A DNA stretch of 49,060 nt, taken from Terriglobia bacterium (GTDB lineage Bacteria; Acidobacteriota; Terriglobia; UBA7540). Location: NCBI GenBank assembly GCA_035712365.1, contig DASTAW010000059.1, positions 1 through 49,060 on the forward strand, read 5' to 3'. Position numbers and translations under genes: made by a program. Positions within the stretch are counted from its first letter, which is position 1. Each line of letters starts with the position of its first letter. The notes under the pieces are model-generated. The model made no database searches and was not told the DNA's origin. It was given only the letters and a program-made list of their open reading frames with translations. Shown in pieces: positions 1 to 7,874 of this stretch.

Positions 1-46
1 GCACAAAGTGTTGGAACTGCTCCGTCATCGGTGCTACTTTCGCCAT
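1..46 (-). CDS. 5' end of a probable IS256-like transposase gene (cut by window edge)
   Basis: Reading leftwards, an ATG at 46-44 opens 15 codons that run off the edge, giving MAKVAPMTEQFQHFV. A strong AAAAGGAG ribosome site lies at 57-64, ten bases before the ATG, which supports a real gene start. From memory, an N-terminus of the form MTEQFQxF is typical of IS256-family transposases in Acidobacteria; fifteen residues cannot prove it. The gene body lies outside the window, so function rests on this resemblance and on the inverted repeat just upstream. A cellular gene with a chance match remains possible. Confidence 0.45.
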   Translation of the reverse strand, partial: MAKVAPMTEQFQHFV

Positions 47-47
47 G

Positions 48-108
48 GGGTGTAAGCTCCTTTTCTAAGGATTTGGTTCCGCTTGCTCGGCGAAACCAAC
101 TTACACCC
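48..108. repeat. Inverted repeat at probable insertion-sequence end
   Basis: GGGTGTAAG at 48-56 is repeated in inverted form as CTTACACCC at 100-108. A nested TTGGTT/AACCAA pair lies between them (74-79 and 94-99). The repeat spans the leader of the truncated gene at the left edge, as expected near the end of an insertion sequence. The exact element boundary and any target duplication cannot be fixed because the other end is not in the window. Confidence 0.4.
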
Positions 109-612
109 TCCTCACTTTTACACACACAAATTTACGTCACCTCCTCGATTGATGCATAAATATATGAAATTACGAGCTTTAATTGCTCAACTCGATTGGC
201 CAATCGCTCTCAGGCGATGGGTCTTCCCGGCTGGAATTCATAGGGAATTTCCGCAGCGCAAATAGGTGGATTCCCTGATTGTTAGCATCTCTGCTCCGAG
301 TTACTTTTGCGTTAAGGGTTCACACAGGTAAAGGGGGAAAATCGGCAGATCGCATCAGCCGACAGTCCCAGGAAAGCCAGGCATCACCCAGCACGCCGCA
401 TGAAGCGAGCGGATGATGCCGCGCATTTCTGGTCAGTATGGCCAGTGATTGTCAGTCGCCGAACGTGAAAGTTTGTACGGGGGAGACGGCCAGCGGCGCC
501 CTTCCAGTTGAGGGTCACCGGCTGGAAATTCGCTGGCGGGAGGGGGATTTTCAAAGCAAGAGCGCACCATCAGCGGGAACGAGTGAGCTGAGAGTAGAAG
601 GGGGATACCGGA
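109..612. other. Gene-poor stretch next to the left-edge element
   Basis: About 500 bases with no recognisable gene. The left part (110-260) is AT-rich and unlike the GC-rich chromosome around it, fitting element flank. A 60-codon open frame at 438-620 ends just inside the next gene, but shows no family features or clear ribosome site, so it is not called. Confidence 0.5.
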
Positions 613-876
613 ATGATTAATTCTGAAGACAAGGTGAGATTGGCACTGGAGATGCTTTGCATTGCTATGGTGTGGGTTGCTGGATTGGAGTGGGTGGCAG
701 CGGTGTTGTTGCTGACAGTTCTGCCGTGGAACCCCCTCTACCCGGCATTAAAATTGTTGGCCGCTCTTGGTGGATGGCTGGCGGAGCCAGTGGCAGACAA
801 GGTGGAGGAACGGCTCGTCAGCGCGCAGCACGCAGATTCTGTCGCAAAGCTGGAGGAGATGGTCAGGATCGGGTGA
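613..876 (+). CDS. Small predicted membrane protein
   Basis: An 87-residue product of no family I recognise. A hydrophobic stretch from about residue 12 to 52 (rich in V, A, L, W, with an internal PWNP) could form one or two membrane helices, followed by a charged amphipathic tail with VADKVEERLV. A purine-rich AGAAGGGGG lies about 12 bases before the ATG. It has no same-strand partners; the next gene is convergent. Size and composition suit a small inner-membrane protein, but a chance frame is not excluded. Confidence 0.35.
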   Translation: MINSEDKVRLALEMLCIAMVWVAGLEWVAAVLLLTVLPWNPLYPALKLLAALGGWLAEPVADKVEERLVSAQHADSVAKLEEMVRIG

Positions 877-1032
877 TCCTGACAGTTAGCCTGGCGCGAC
901 GTGCGGAGCGCGCCTTCGCCGCCGCGATATGTGCGCCACCGAAACTGATTGCCCGTGGTCGCGGCTTCGCGAAGGGGCCTGTAGGCGCCCGAGATCATGC
1001 TTCCTGCAGGCGGGGACGGCACAATGAGCAGC

Positions 1033-1845
1033 TTACGGTTGGAGGCTGAGCGCCTGCTCGGCCCAGGCGTTAGAAGCCTCGTGAGAGGGAGTATGGGCCG
1101 AGCGGGGCTGCAGTCTGAATTCCGCCACGACCGGCAGATGGTCTGAGGCAACCAGCGCCTTGCGGCTGCGGTGGAGCGCCAGCCGGTGGAGCTTGAGGGT
1201 ATCGTCAAAATAGATGTGGTCAAGCCGCAGCAGCGGCAGGACACAAGGGTACGTCCGCCGGTGGGCGAAGCGTGACCGACGGGCCCAGCCGAAGTGGGCG
1301 GAGAGCAGCCGGGTGGCTTCTCCGGGAATCCACTCATTAAAGTCACCCAAAACGATGCGCGTTCCGGAGAGTTCGCTGTTGCAGAGGATTCGCAGGCTGG
1401 TCAAGTGGCGGGCCTGCTCGCCCCGCTCGCGGTAGGCGGTGCCGAGGTGCACGTTGAACAGGTGCAGGACGCATCCGTCGGGCAGCCGCACGTCGGTTCG
1501 GAGCACGCCTCGCGGCTCGCGGCCACGCGTTGTGATGTCGTAATTCCGCCATCGGACAATCGGAAAGCGCGAGAGCAGCAGGTTGCCGTAAGCCGCCCCG
1601 TTGTGCCGCCTGTTTTCGCCGAAGGCCGGATGATAACCGAGTGCGTCCGCCACGTAGCAGGTCTGGTCCTCGCACATAGGTGAACCGCACCCCACCACTT
1701 CCTGAAGTGCCACAATGTCCGCATCGATTTCTCGGAGCACCTGGGCAATCCTACGGGGACGCACGCGCTGGTCGAGTCCGCGGCATTTGTGGATGTTGTA
1801 AGTGGCTACGCGAAGGGTATGAGACCGTCCTGTTTCAATTTCCAT
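1033..1845 (-). CDS. Endonuclease/exonuclease/phosphatase family hydrolase
   Basis: A 270-residue Mg2+-dependent phosphodiesterase of the EEP (DNase I-like) superfamily. The signature residues are in order: TYNIHK with Asn17, LQEV with Glu49, GDFNEW with Asp168 and Asn170, LDHI with Asp209 and SDHLPV with Asp235-His236. The full set suggests an active enzyme; the substrate (nucleic acid, phospholipid or inositol phosphate) cannot be read from sequence. It lies 137 bases downstream of the phospholipase D-like gene on the same strand; EEP and PLD genes are often paired, suggesting a lipid or envelope role (inference). No signal peptide is seen. The gap between them carries two copies of a dispersed GCGCTACA repeat. 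Confidence 0.85.
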   Translation of the reverse strand: MEIETGRSHTLRVATYNIHKCRGLDQRVRPRRIAQVLREIDADIVALQEVVGCGSPMCEDQTCYVADALGYHPAFGENRRHNGAAYGNLLLSRFPIVRWRNYDITTRGREPRGVLRTDVRLPDGCVLHLFNVHLGTAYRERGEQARHLTSLRILCNSELSGTRIVLGDFNEWIPGEATRLLSAHFGWARRSRFAHRRTYPCVLPLLRLDHIYFDDTLKLHRLALHRSRKALVASDHLPVVAEFRLQPRSAHTPSHEASNAWAEQALSLQP

Positions 1846-1863
1846 AAGCGGATTAGCCCACTG

Positions 1864-1912
1864 GGTTGAAGCCCGGCGCTACAAACCCGTGAAATGCCGG
1901 GCGCTACAAACA
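1864..1912. repeat. Dispersed repeat, CCCGGCGCTACAAA family (two copies)
   Basis: The string GCCCGGCGCTACAAAC is followed at once by a variant, GCCGGGCGCTACAAAC, separated by CCGTGAAAT. The same CCCGGCGCTACA word recurs near 36689, and a palindromic relative lies at 39651-39703. Such short intergenic repeats are common in acidobacterial genomes. It sits between the PLD-like and EEP genes. Confidence 0.6.
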
Positions 1913-1982
1913 CCTGCCCATCTAATTATTAGATGCAAAGCCGGCGGCCGTCGGCTGAGTTTGGCGGAAAATTTCTGCTGTC

Positions 1983-3497
1983 TCAGGGCGATTCCAAGGG
2001 AGCGGGCGGGCTGCCCTCGGCGTCTCTCGCGTGCTCGGCCGGCTTCTTCCGTGGAAAGCGCAGCCGCCATGCCTGCACGAGGAGCGTCAGCGCGATCCAG
2101 GCGGCCAGAAAGGCCAGCACCCCGGCAACCACTTTGGGTAACAGGACGGCAAAGGCCACAAGCCCCAGAAGCGTGAGTCCCCCCGACAGCATCACGGAAG
2201 CCTCCGCCGGCCCCAGAACACGGCTGCTGGTGACCGCAGCGCCCACTGCCTTGCCGAGTCGCAGCACTCCCGTGGCCGCCCAGGTGGCGCTGCCACGGGC
2301 AGCCCCGCGGGGCCTCCTGCGCATTCCTCGCGGCACGACAGGGCTGGGATGGTGCTTGGCAGACAGGACAATCTCAGTGGCGCCGTGCAGATCGTCCAGA
2401 TACATGGCCTGCATCTCGCCCGCGAATCCTTCGTCTTCTACAATCACGTCGAGTTCCCAGTTGCTGACCCAGCTCGCGATGTTGAGATTGGTTGAACCTA
2501 CGCGCGCCCAGCGGCCGTCTGCGACCGCGGTTTTGGCGTGGAGCATAGGGCCATTCCACTCGAAAATACGCACGCCGGCTTCGAGCAGCGTGCGGTAACC
2601 GGCGCGCGAAACGGCCCGGATAAACGGCACGTCGGAGGCGCGTGGCAGCAGCAGGCGAACGTCCACACCGTCAGCCGCGGCGGCACAAAGGGCCTGGACG
2701 TAGGATGACGTTCCTAAAAAATAGGCATCGGTCAGCCAGATGGATTCCCGCGCCACGGCGGCAATCAACTGGTCGAGCCGGTACATCGACGCCACGCCCG
2801 GCTGGGTGGCGATGATCCGCAGGGCTACATCCCCCGTAGCCTCAGGGCAAGGTCGGCCGATCCCCAGATCGCTCTCAGGCAGCGGCGCGCCGCAGGTGGC
2901 CCAGGTTGACGCAAAGGCCCGTTCAACCTCGGGCAATGCCGGCCCTTCGATTGAAACGCCTGTGTCGCGCCAGGGAGCGATACGCCGCGCGGGATTGCCC
3001 GCCCACTCCCGGCCCACGCACAGCCCTGTGACGAAGGCGATCTGGTTGTCCACAATAATGGTCTTCCGATGGTCACGGCTGAGCCAGCCGAAGGCGCTAT
3101 CGACGCGCGGCGGGTTAAAGCATCTCACCTCGACTCCGGCGCGCCGGAGTCGCCGCCAAAAGCTCCACCCGGTGCGGGCGATGGCTCCCATCCAGTCATA
3201 AAGCACCCGCACGTGGACGCCTTCGCGGGCCTTGCTGACAAACAGGTCTGCGAATTCGCGCCCTATGTCGTCGTCGTGGATGATGTAACTTTCAAAATGG
3301 ACCGTGCGCCGGGCTTCGCGAATGGCTTTTTTCCAGGCGGGGTAATTCTCTTCCGCGTCGCGCAGCAATTGGACTCTGTTGCCGCCGATCAGCGGCGCCC
3401 CCGCCGCGCGCGAGAATGCCTGGTCAGCAAGCACGCGAACCGACGAAGGCGCGTTGCCTGCCACGGGCACAATGGGGATGTCGGGTGCGGCCATCAA
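1983..3497 (-). CDS. Phospholipase D-like protein (cardiolipin synthase type)
   Basis: A 504-residue protein with two complete HKD motifs: H143-x-K145-x4-D150 in HRKTIIVDN and H320-x-K322-x4-D327 in HAKTAVADG followed by GSTN. Two such domains in this order are typical of cardiolipin synthases and other phosphatidyltransferases, which join phospholipids by a phosphatidyl-histidine intermediate. Unlike ClsA, the membrane segments are at the C-terminus (about residues 432-478, two helices) rather than the N-terminus, as in some PLD proteins of this phylum. The start gives Met-Met; either may be used. It probably heads a transcript continuing into the EEP gene. Upstream lies a MITE-like element. 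Confidence 0.85.
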   Translation of the reverse strand: MMAAPDIPIVPVAGNAPSSVRVLADQAFSRAAGAPLIGGNRVQLLRDAEENYPAWKKAIREARRTVHFESYIIHDDDIGREFADLFVSKAREGVHVRVLYDWMGAIARTGWSFWRRLRRAGVEVRCFNPPRVDSAFGWLSRDHRKTIIVDNQIAFVTGLCVGREWAGNPARRIAPWRDTGVSIEGPALPEVERAFASTWATCGAPLPESDLGIGRPCPEATGDVALRIIATQPGVASMYRLDQLIAAVARESIWLTDAYFLGTSSYVQALCAAAADGVDVRLLLPRASDVPFIRAVSRAGYRTLLEAGVRIFEWNGPMLHAKTAVADGRWARVGSTNLNIASWVSNWELDVIVEDEGFAGEMQAMYLDDLHGATEIVLSAKHHPSPVVPRGMRRRPRGAARGSATWAATGVLRLGKAVGAAVTSSRVLGPAEASVMLSGGLTLLGLVAFAVLLPKVVAGVLAFLAAWIALTLLVQAWRLRFPRKKPAEHARDAEGSPPAPLESP

Positions 3498-3536
3498 CCA
3501 CTATCATACCGCGTGGAATGCAAGGAATCTCTGGTA

Positions 3537-3636
3537 GTGGCTCAGTTTGATTTGTGCACGGGCGTCCTCGCCCGTACTGCCGCGAAAAGACACGGCCAGG
3601 ATGGCCGTGTCACAAATAGGAACCAAACTGAGTCAC
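3537..3636. mobile_element. MITE-like nested inverted repeat, about 100 bp
   Basis: The outer arms GTGGCTCAGTTTG (3537-3549) and CAAACTGAGTCAC (3624-3636) are inverted copies with one mismatch. A second block, ATTTGTG and CACAAAT, follows inside. The centre carries two more hairpins, ACGGGCGTCCTCGCCCGT and GACACGGCCAGGATGGCCGTGTC broken by short spacers. It has no coding capacity. It fills the divergent gap between the PLD-like and DUF1801 genes. The layout suits a miniature inverted-repeat element or a large REP/BIME-type repeat. Confidence 0.55.
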
Positions 3637-3741
3637 CACCGAATCTCGCCCTGACTTGCGGCGCCGTTATGGAAGATTAGGACCCCGGGCCTGGAATGAC
3701 GAATGCGGAAATAAGGCGGGAGCTCTTGTAAGATTCCAGGC

Positions 3742-4149
3742 ATGAAGAAATTGAAATCCGGCAAGGGCGCCGCTGTGGCGAAAGCCAAAGGCCCTGCGAA
3801 AAACGTCGATGAATATCTTGCCGGAGTCCCGGAACCAGCCCGAAGTACGTTGCAGAAGGTTCGCGCGACGATTCGATCCGCGGCTCCGCCCGAGGCCACT
3901 GAGACCATCAGTTACGGAATGCCCGCACTCAAGCACAATGGAATTCTGGTGTGGTTTGCCGCGTTTTCGAACCACTGCAGCCTGTTTCCAACCTCATCAG
4001 TCATAGAAGCCTTGAAGGATGAACTGAGGGGACTCCACATTTCAAAAGGAACTGTCCAATTCCCCACGGACAAGCCGTTGCCGGCTGCGCTTGTTAAGAA
4101 GATGGTGAAATTGCGGGTCACGCAGAACGAAGACAGGAAGCGGCGCTGA
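3742..4149 (+). CDS. DUF1801 domain protein (YdhG/iron-chaperone-like)
   Basis: A 135-residue protein. After a basic, disordered N-terminus of about 22 residues, the DUF1801 fold begins at VDEYLAGVPEPAR and runs through the hallmark ATETISYGMPAL, a LVWFAAFSNHCSLFP strand pair, and the KGTVQFPTDKPLP loop to the end. Members include YdhG of Bacillus and frataxin-like iron chaperones, but for most, including this one, no activity is shown. It is probably cytosolic and monocistronic; the neighbours on both sides are on the minus strand. The assignment to the family is firm, function open. Confidence 0.8.
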   Translation: MKKLKSGKGAAVAKAKGPAKNVDEYLAGVPEPARSTLQKVRATIRSAAPPEATETISYGMPALKHNGILVWFAAFSNHCSLFPTSSVIEALKDELRGLHISKGTVQFPTDKPLPAALVKKMVKLRVTQNEDRKRR

Positions 4150-4205
4150 CCTCACAGTTTGTCTGCTGTTTTTGCCTGGGTGGGTCTTGACGCGACCACC
4201 AACCA

Positions 4206-5348
4206 TCAGCCCATCACTGCGTCGCCGATAATTCTGGCCGCAACCGGGCAGCCGACGGTGAAGCCGAAGAAGGGGCCGAAGTCGCGCGTGGCGGCCAGGC
4301 CGCTGATATAGAGGCCGCGGAGATTGGTCTGGAATTCCGGGTCGAGCGCAGGAAAACCGTCAATCGTCGCCAGCCGGTCAAGGACCGTATCGCGGTCCAG
4401 GAAGCCTACATTGCCCATGGCCGGGCGGTAACCGGTGGCGAGGATGACGTGGTGCACATTGCACCTTGAGTTGTCGCTCAACTTGACTTCATACGTGCCG
4501 TCGGCCTGCGCGCCCGCCGATTCGATGCAAGCCTTCTCGTGCCGGTGGATGTTGGGTTGATCGACGCGCGCGGCGAGCCACTCTTCCAGGACCAGTCGGC
4601 CCGCCATCCAAAAATCCTTTTGAATTTGCTCCCGCTCGCCGGACCCGAGCTTTCTCCACCAGGCATGGTCCTGGAGCGTTCGCCACACCATGGGCTTCAC
4701 CCACGACCAGTCCGGCCCCGTAAAACTGGGCGTGGCATGGCGGTACACCACGTGGACTTCCTCTGCGCCATGCTCGCGGATCAGCGCCGCCCATTCGAAG
4801 GCGCTCTGGCGTCCACCGACAATCAAAACGCGCTTACTTCGGTACTGCTCGAAATGGACTGCGTCGCAGGTGTGCGTGAATGAGCCGGGAGGCAGTTTCC
4901 GGGTGAGATCATCCGGGTAGTGTTTGAAACAAGCGAACCCAAGACCGAGCAGGATCTTGCCGGCGCAAAGGCGCGATCCGTCGTCGAGCGACGCGACATA
5001 GATGCCCCCGGACCACATCAAGTGAACGACGTGGGCATTGCGCGGGATGACGCCGTATTGCCCCATGAACCACCCGGCATAATCGAGAAAGGTGTCGAGC
5101 GGCACGGGGCTGGCTTCGGCGGGCGTCAGTTCGCGCCCGCTCAGGTAGGCTTCAAACGTGGCGGTCTGGCGCGCATCAAGGTGCCAGTCCCGGCCTGAAC
5201 GCAGGAACATGCCCGGCGGCATATTGCTCTTCCAGAAGTCCAGGGTTTTCCCGACGATAGTGACGCTGATTCCGAGCGATTGGGCATATGCCGCGGCAGC
5301 AAGACCGTATGGTCCCGCGCCAATAACGAGGAATTCAGTCCGTTCCAA
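4206..5348 (-). CDS. FAD/NAD(P)-binding oxidoreductase (flavin monooxygenase-like)
   Basis: A 380-residue two-dinucleotide-domain flavoprotein. The FAD site is GAGPYG at residues 10-15, a second Rossmann motif GGRQSAFEWAALI follows near mid-protein for NAD(P)H, and ATGYRP near the C-terminus is the conserved motif of flavin monooxygenases and ornithine-hydroxylase relatives. The start is TTG at 5348-5346, chosen because GGAGG lies ten bases upstream and no other start lies before the FAD motif. It follows the alcohol dehydrogenase by 25 bases and is very likely co-transcribed with it. The substrate is unknown; an N- or Baeyer-Villiger-type oxygenation, or a disulfide-independent reductase role, all remain possible. 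Confidence 0.8.
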   Translation of the reverse strand: MERTEFLVIGAGPYGLAAAAYAQSLGISVTIVGKTLDFWKSNMPPGMFLRSGRDWHLDARQTATFEAYLSGRELTPAEASPVPLDTFLDYAGWFMGQYGVIPRNAHVVHLMWSGGIYVASLDDGSRLCAGKILLGLGFACFKHYPDDLTRKLPPGSFTHTCDAVHFEQYRSKRVLIVGGRQSAFEWAALIREHGAEEVHVVYRHATPSFTGPDWSWVKPMVWRTLQDHAWWRKLGSGEREQIQKDFWMAGRLVLEEWLAARVDQPNIHRHEKACIESAGAQADGTYEVKLSDNSRCNVHHVILATGYRPAMGNVGFLDRDTVLDRLATIDGFPALDPEFQTNLRGLYISGLAATRDFGPFFGFTVGCPVAARIIGDAVMG

Positions 5349-5373
5349 CCCCTGATTTCCTCCTCACCCTCGT

Positions 5374-6432
5374 CTATTCCGACCTGAGAGAAGCCATATC
5401 GATGGAGAAGCGGTATTTGACGTCGGACTTGAGCAACCTCTCATACGCTTCGTTGACCTTCTGAATGGGGATGACTTCGACATCGGAGGTGATGTTGTGC
5501 TGGCCGCAGAAATCAAGCATCTCCTGGGTCTCGGCGATGCCGCCGATCAGCGAGCCGGAGAGACTGCGGCGCCTGAGCAAAAGCCCGAAGGCGCCGACAC
5601 TGAGAGGCTTTGCCGGCGCGCCAACCAGCGTGATGTTACCGTCGCGTTTCAGCAGGTTGATGTAGGCGTTGATGTCGTGGTCAGCGGAAACGGCGTCAAG
5701 GATGAAGTCAAAGCTGTCGGCATGCTTCTGCATCTCATCGGCATTTCGTGAAACCACTATTTCATCAGCGCCGAGGCGTAGCGCATCATCCTTCTTGCCG
5801 GGTGAAGTGGTGAAAACAACCACGTGGGCTCCGAGCGCGTTGGCAAACTTCACTGCCATGTGGCCAAGCCCGCCAAGACCCACAACCCCAACTTTCTTCC
5901 CCTTGCTCACGCACCAGTGCCGCATGGGCGAGTACGTTGTGATTCCTGCGCAGAGGAGAGGCGCCGCCCCGGCGAGGTCGAGGCCGGAAGGAACCCGCAG
6001 CACGAACCGCTCGTCAACCACTATGCTGTCGGAATAGCCGCCATAGGTGACGCCCCCGAGGTGCTTGTCCGGAAAACTGTAGGTGAGGGTCACGTTTGGG
6101 CAGAACTGTTCCTGGCCGGCACGGCACTCCGGGCAGGTGCGGTCGGAATCAACCATGCAGCCGATCGCGGCGATGTCGCCGGATTTGAACTTCTTCACGG
6201 CGGAACCGACTTTAGTGACGCGTCCGACGATCTCGTGGCCGGGGACGCAGGGATAGCTGGTGGGCATCGCCTCGCTCCATTCGTTACGGACCGTGTGCAG
6301 ATCGGAGTGGCAGATGCCGCAGAACAGTATCTCAAGCTGCACATCGGTTTCAATCGGATCGCGCCTCGAAATTACCGCCGAGGCAAGTGGTGATGTGGCG
6401 CTCGAAGCAGAATAGGCCTTCGCTTTGTACAT
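5374..6432 (-). CDS. Zinc-dependent NAD(P)-alcohol dehydrogenase (YahK/CAD type)
   Basis: A 352-residue medium-chain dehydrogenase. Catalytic zinc ligands are Cys38 in CGICHSDLH and His66-Glu67 in GHE, and the cofactor site is [13 protein letters not shown]. The sequence is closest to the cinnamyl-alcohol-dehydrogenase/YahK branch, which reduces aldehydes to alcohols with NADPH. The structural zinc lobe has Cys100, Cys103 and Cys111, but position 97, normally the first cysteine (DSC in YahK), is Asp; an aspartate could still bind zinc. It lies 25 bases upstream of the flavin oxidoreductase and about 190 bases downstream of the cupin, all on one strand, suggesting a small aldehyde/carbonyl-metabolism group. 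Confidence 0.88.
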   Translation of the reverse strand: MYKAKAYSASSATSPLASAVISRRDPIETDVQLEILFCGICHSDLHTVRNEWSEAMPTSYPCVPGHEIVGRVTKVGSAVKKFKSGDIAAIGCMVDSDRTCPECRAGQEQFCPNVTLTYSFPDKHLGGVTYGGYSDSIVVDERFVLRVPSGLDLAGAAPLLCAGITTYSPMRHWCVSKGKKVGVVGLGGLGHMAVKFANALGAHVVVFTTSPGKKDDALRLGADEIVVSRNADEMQKHADSFDFILDAVSADHDINAYINLLKRDGNITLVGAPAKPLSVGAFGLLLRRRSLSGSLIGGIAETQEMLDFCGQHNITSDVEVIPIQKVNEAYERLLKSDVKYRFSIDMASLRSE

Positions 6433-6624
6433 GGATTCAAGCTCCTATATAGAAATTATACTTTGCGTGCAGGGTGGGCCGGCGCGCGAGGCCAATAACA
6501 GGTCGTTGATCATGAATCTCCCGCTCCGCCGCAATCCTGCAGGGTCTCGGGCTTTGATGCTCACTTTCAAGTTCGGTTGCGGGCAAGCTGTCTTCTCCCG
6601 TTCTCCCCAAAATGGTCTCCGGAC

Positions 6625-7020
6625 TTATTTCCGGTATTGTTCGTCGGATACCTTCTCCATCCACTCGACCACCTTGCCATCCTTTTTTTCGTGGACGGCG
6701 ATGTGCATCATGGCGGTGGCCGGCGTGGCCCCGTGCCAGTGCTTTTCGCCTGGAGCGAACCAGACCACATCTCCCGGCCGAACCTCCTCGACTGGTCCGC
6801 CCCAGCGCTGCACCCAGCCACAGCCGGAGGTAACGATGAGAGCCTGGCCCAGAGGATGGGTGTGCCACGCAGTGCGCGCGCCCGGCTCGAATGTTACGCT
6901 GGCGCCTTGAACAAGCGCTGGATCAGTCGTCTGAATAAGCGGATCAATCCGCACCGTGCCGGTGAACCACTCTGAAGGACCTTTCACAGAAGGTTGCGAG
7001 CCCACTCTTTTGATTTCCAT
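6625..7020 (-). CDS. Cupin, manganese hydroxynitrile lyase-like
   Basis: A 131-residue single-domain cupin. Start chosen at ATG 7020-7018, eight bases after AGGAG; a GTG three codons upstream lacks such spacing. From memory it matches the Mn-dependent hydroxynitrile lyase of Granulicella tundricola along its length. The metal ligands fall at the same numbers, His53, His55, Gln59 and His94, and His106 matches the catalytic histidine. Residue 110 is His, where the Granulicella enzyme has Gln and where a laboratory Q110H change raised activity. The in vivo role of this family is unclear: cyanohydrin cleavage may be a side activity, and many relatives are called carboxymuconolactone-type or quercetinase-like cupins. 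Cytosolic; first gene of the cupin-dehydrogenase-flavoprotein group. Confidence 0.85.
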   Translation of the reverse strand: MEIKRVGSQPSVKGPSEWFTGTVRIDPLIQTTDPALVQGASVTFEPGARTAWHTHPLGQALIVTSGCGWVQRWGGPVEEVRPGDVVWFAPGEKHWHGATPATAMMHIAVHEKKDGKVVEWMEKVSDEQYRK

Positions 7021-7874
7021 TCGCTGCACTCCTCTTGTCGATGCTGAGAATCATAGATTTCCTGTTCCCGGTTCACTGCCGCTGTCGAAAGGGAACCGGC
7101 AATTACACAGACGTCTTGGCTTCGGCCAGCATTCGATCGATCTCTTCCGTTCACCGAACCCCAAGGGTGGAGACTTCCAAGTTTACTCCTTTACGCTGCC
7201 TGGCAGGAAGAAGATACGACTCTATGTCCGTAAATGGACGGGCGCTCGTCCTAAAGCTTTGAAGCAGGGGAGGGAGGATGGCCGCGCCCGCCAAAGAAAG
7301 CAAGTCAACCGGCAGGATATGGATCACGTGCGGCGCTCAATGCTGTTGTGCTTTACACGCCGGGTTTCCAACCGTGCTCGATAAGTGAACCCCGGGGTAG
7401 AAATCCTGGTTGGTTTTCGAAATCGGATAGGCGCGGCTGGCGAAGTATAGATCCGCCCGGTCCAAGTTCCCACCGAGAAGAACTGCTGCCGAACCAAGCT
7501 CTCTTGCATAACGAACACGGGTGGTCAAGCGTGGCAGTGGGCGTTTACAGACAGTACAGAGTCATCCAATTAGCAGGAGCACTCACCGGCCCGATTACTG
7601 CTTCTCCTCCGTGTGCGCCGTTGGAATCGTGCGGCTGGCGCGCCCGGCCCGCCTTCCCGGGATACAAACAGCTTGTGTGCTTCACACCGCCTGCCTCTCA
7701 CAGATATCTCAGCAGACGATTGCAGCGTTTTTTATCCGCAGCAAAAAATTAATTTATCCAAAAGTTTTTTATCGCACGCAACATAACTATTGATTGGACA
7801 GCAAATACACAATTTCATTATGGTAACCACGCTGGTTGGGGCAGAACTCCAAAAAGACAAGGAAGGGCCCTGGA
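7021..7874. other. Long divergent intergenic region
   Basis: About 850 bases between the minus-strand cupin and the plus-strand porin. Open frames here are short, overlap on both strands and match no family. The last part (7735-7830) is strongly AT-rich with A and T runs and probably contains the promoter of the porin-ammonium transporter block. I could not find a convincing sigma-54 (GG-N10-GC) site, nor a clear -35/-10 pair. Confidence 0.5.

Noticed and set aside
438-620. 60-codon frame overlapping the start of the small membrane protein
   Set aside because: No ribosome site and no family features; the overlap of a few bases alone does not justify a call.
738-1346. 202-codon minus-strand frame overlapping the EEP gene
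   Set aside because: It is out of frame with the EEP catalytic motifs, Arg/Ser/Pro-rich, and typical of a GC-rich shadow frame.
7700-7874. Sigma-54 promoter for the porin-amt-glnK block
   Set aside because: No GG-N10-GC pair with the needed flanking bases could be found on the plus strand.
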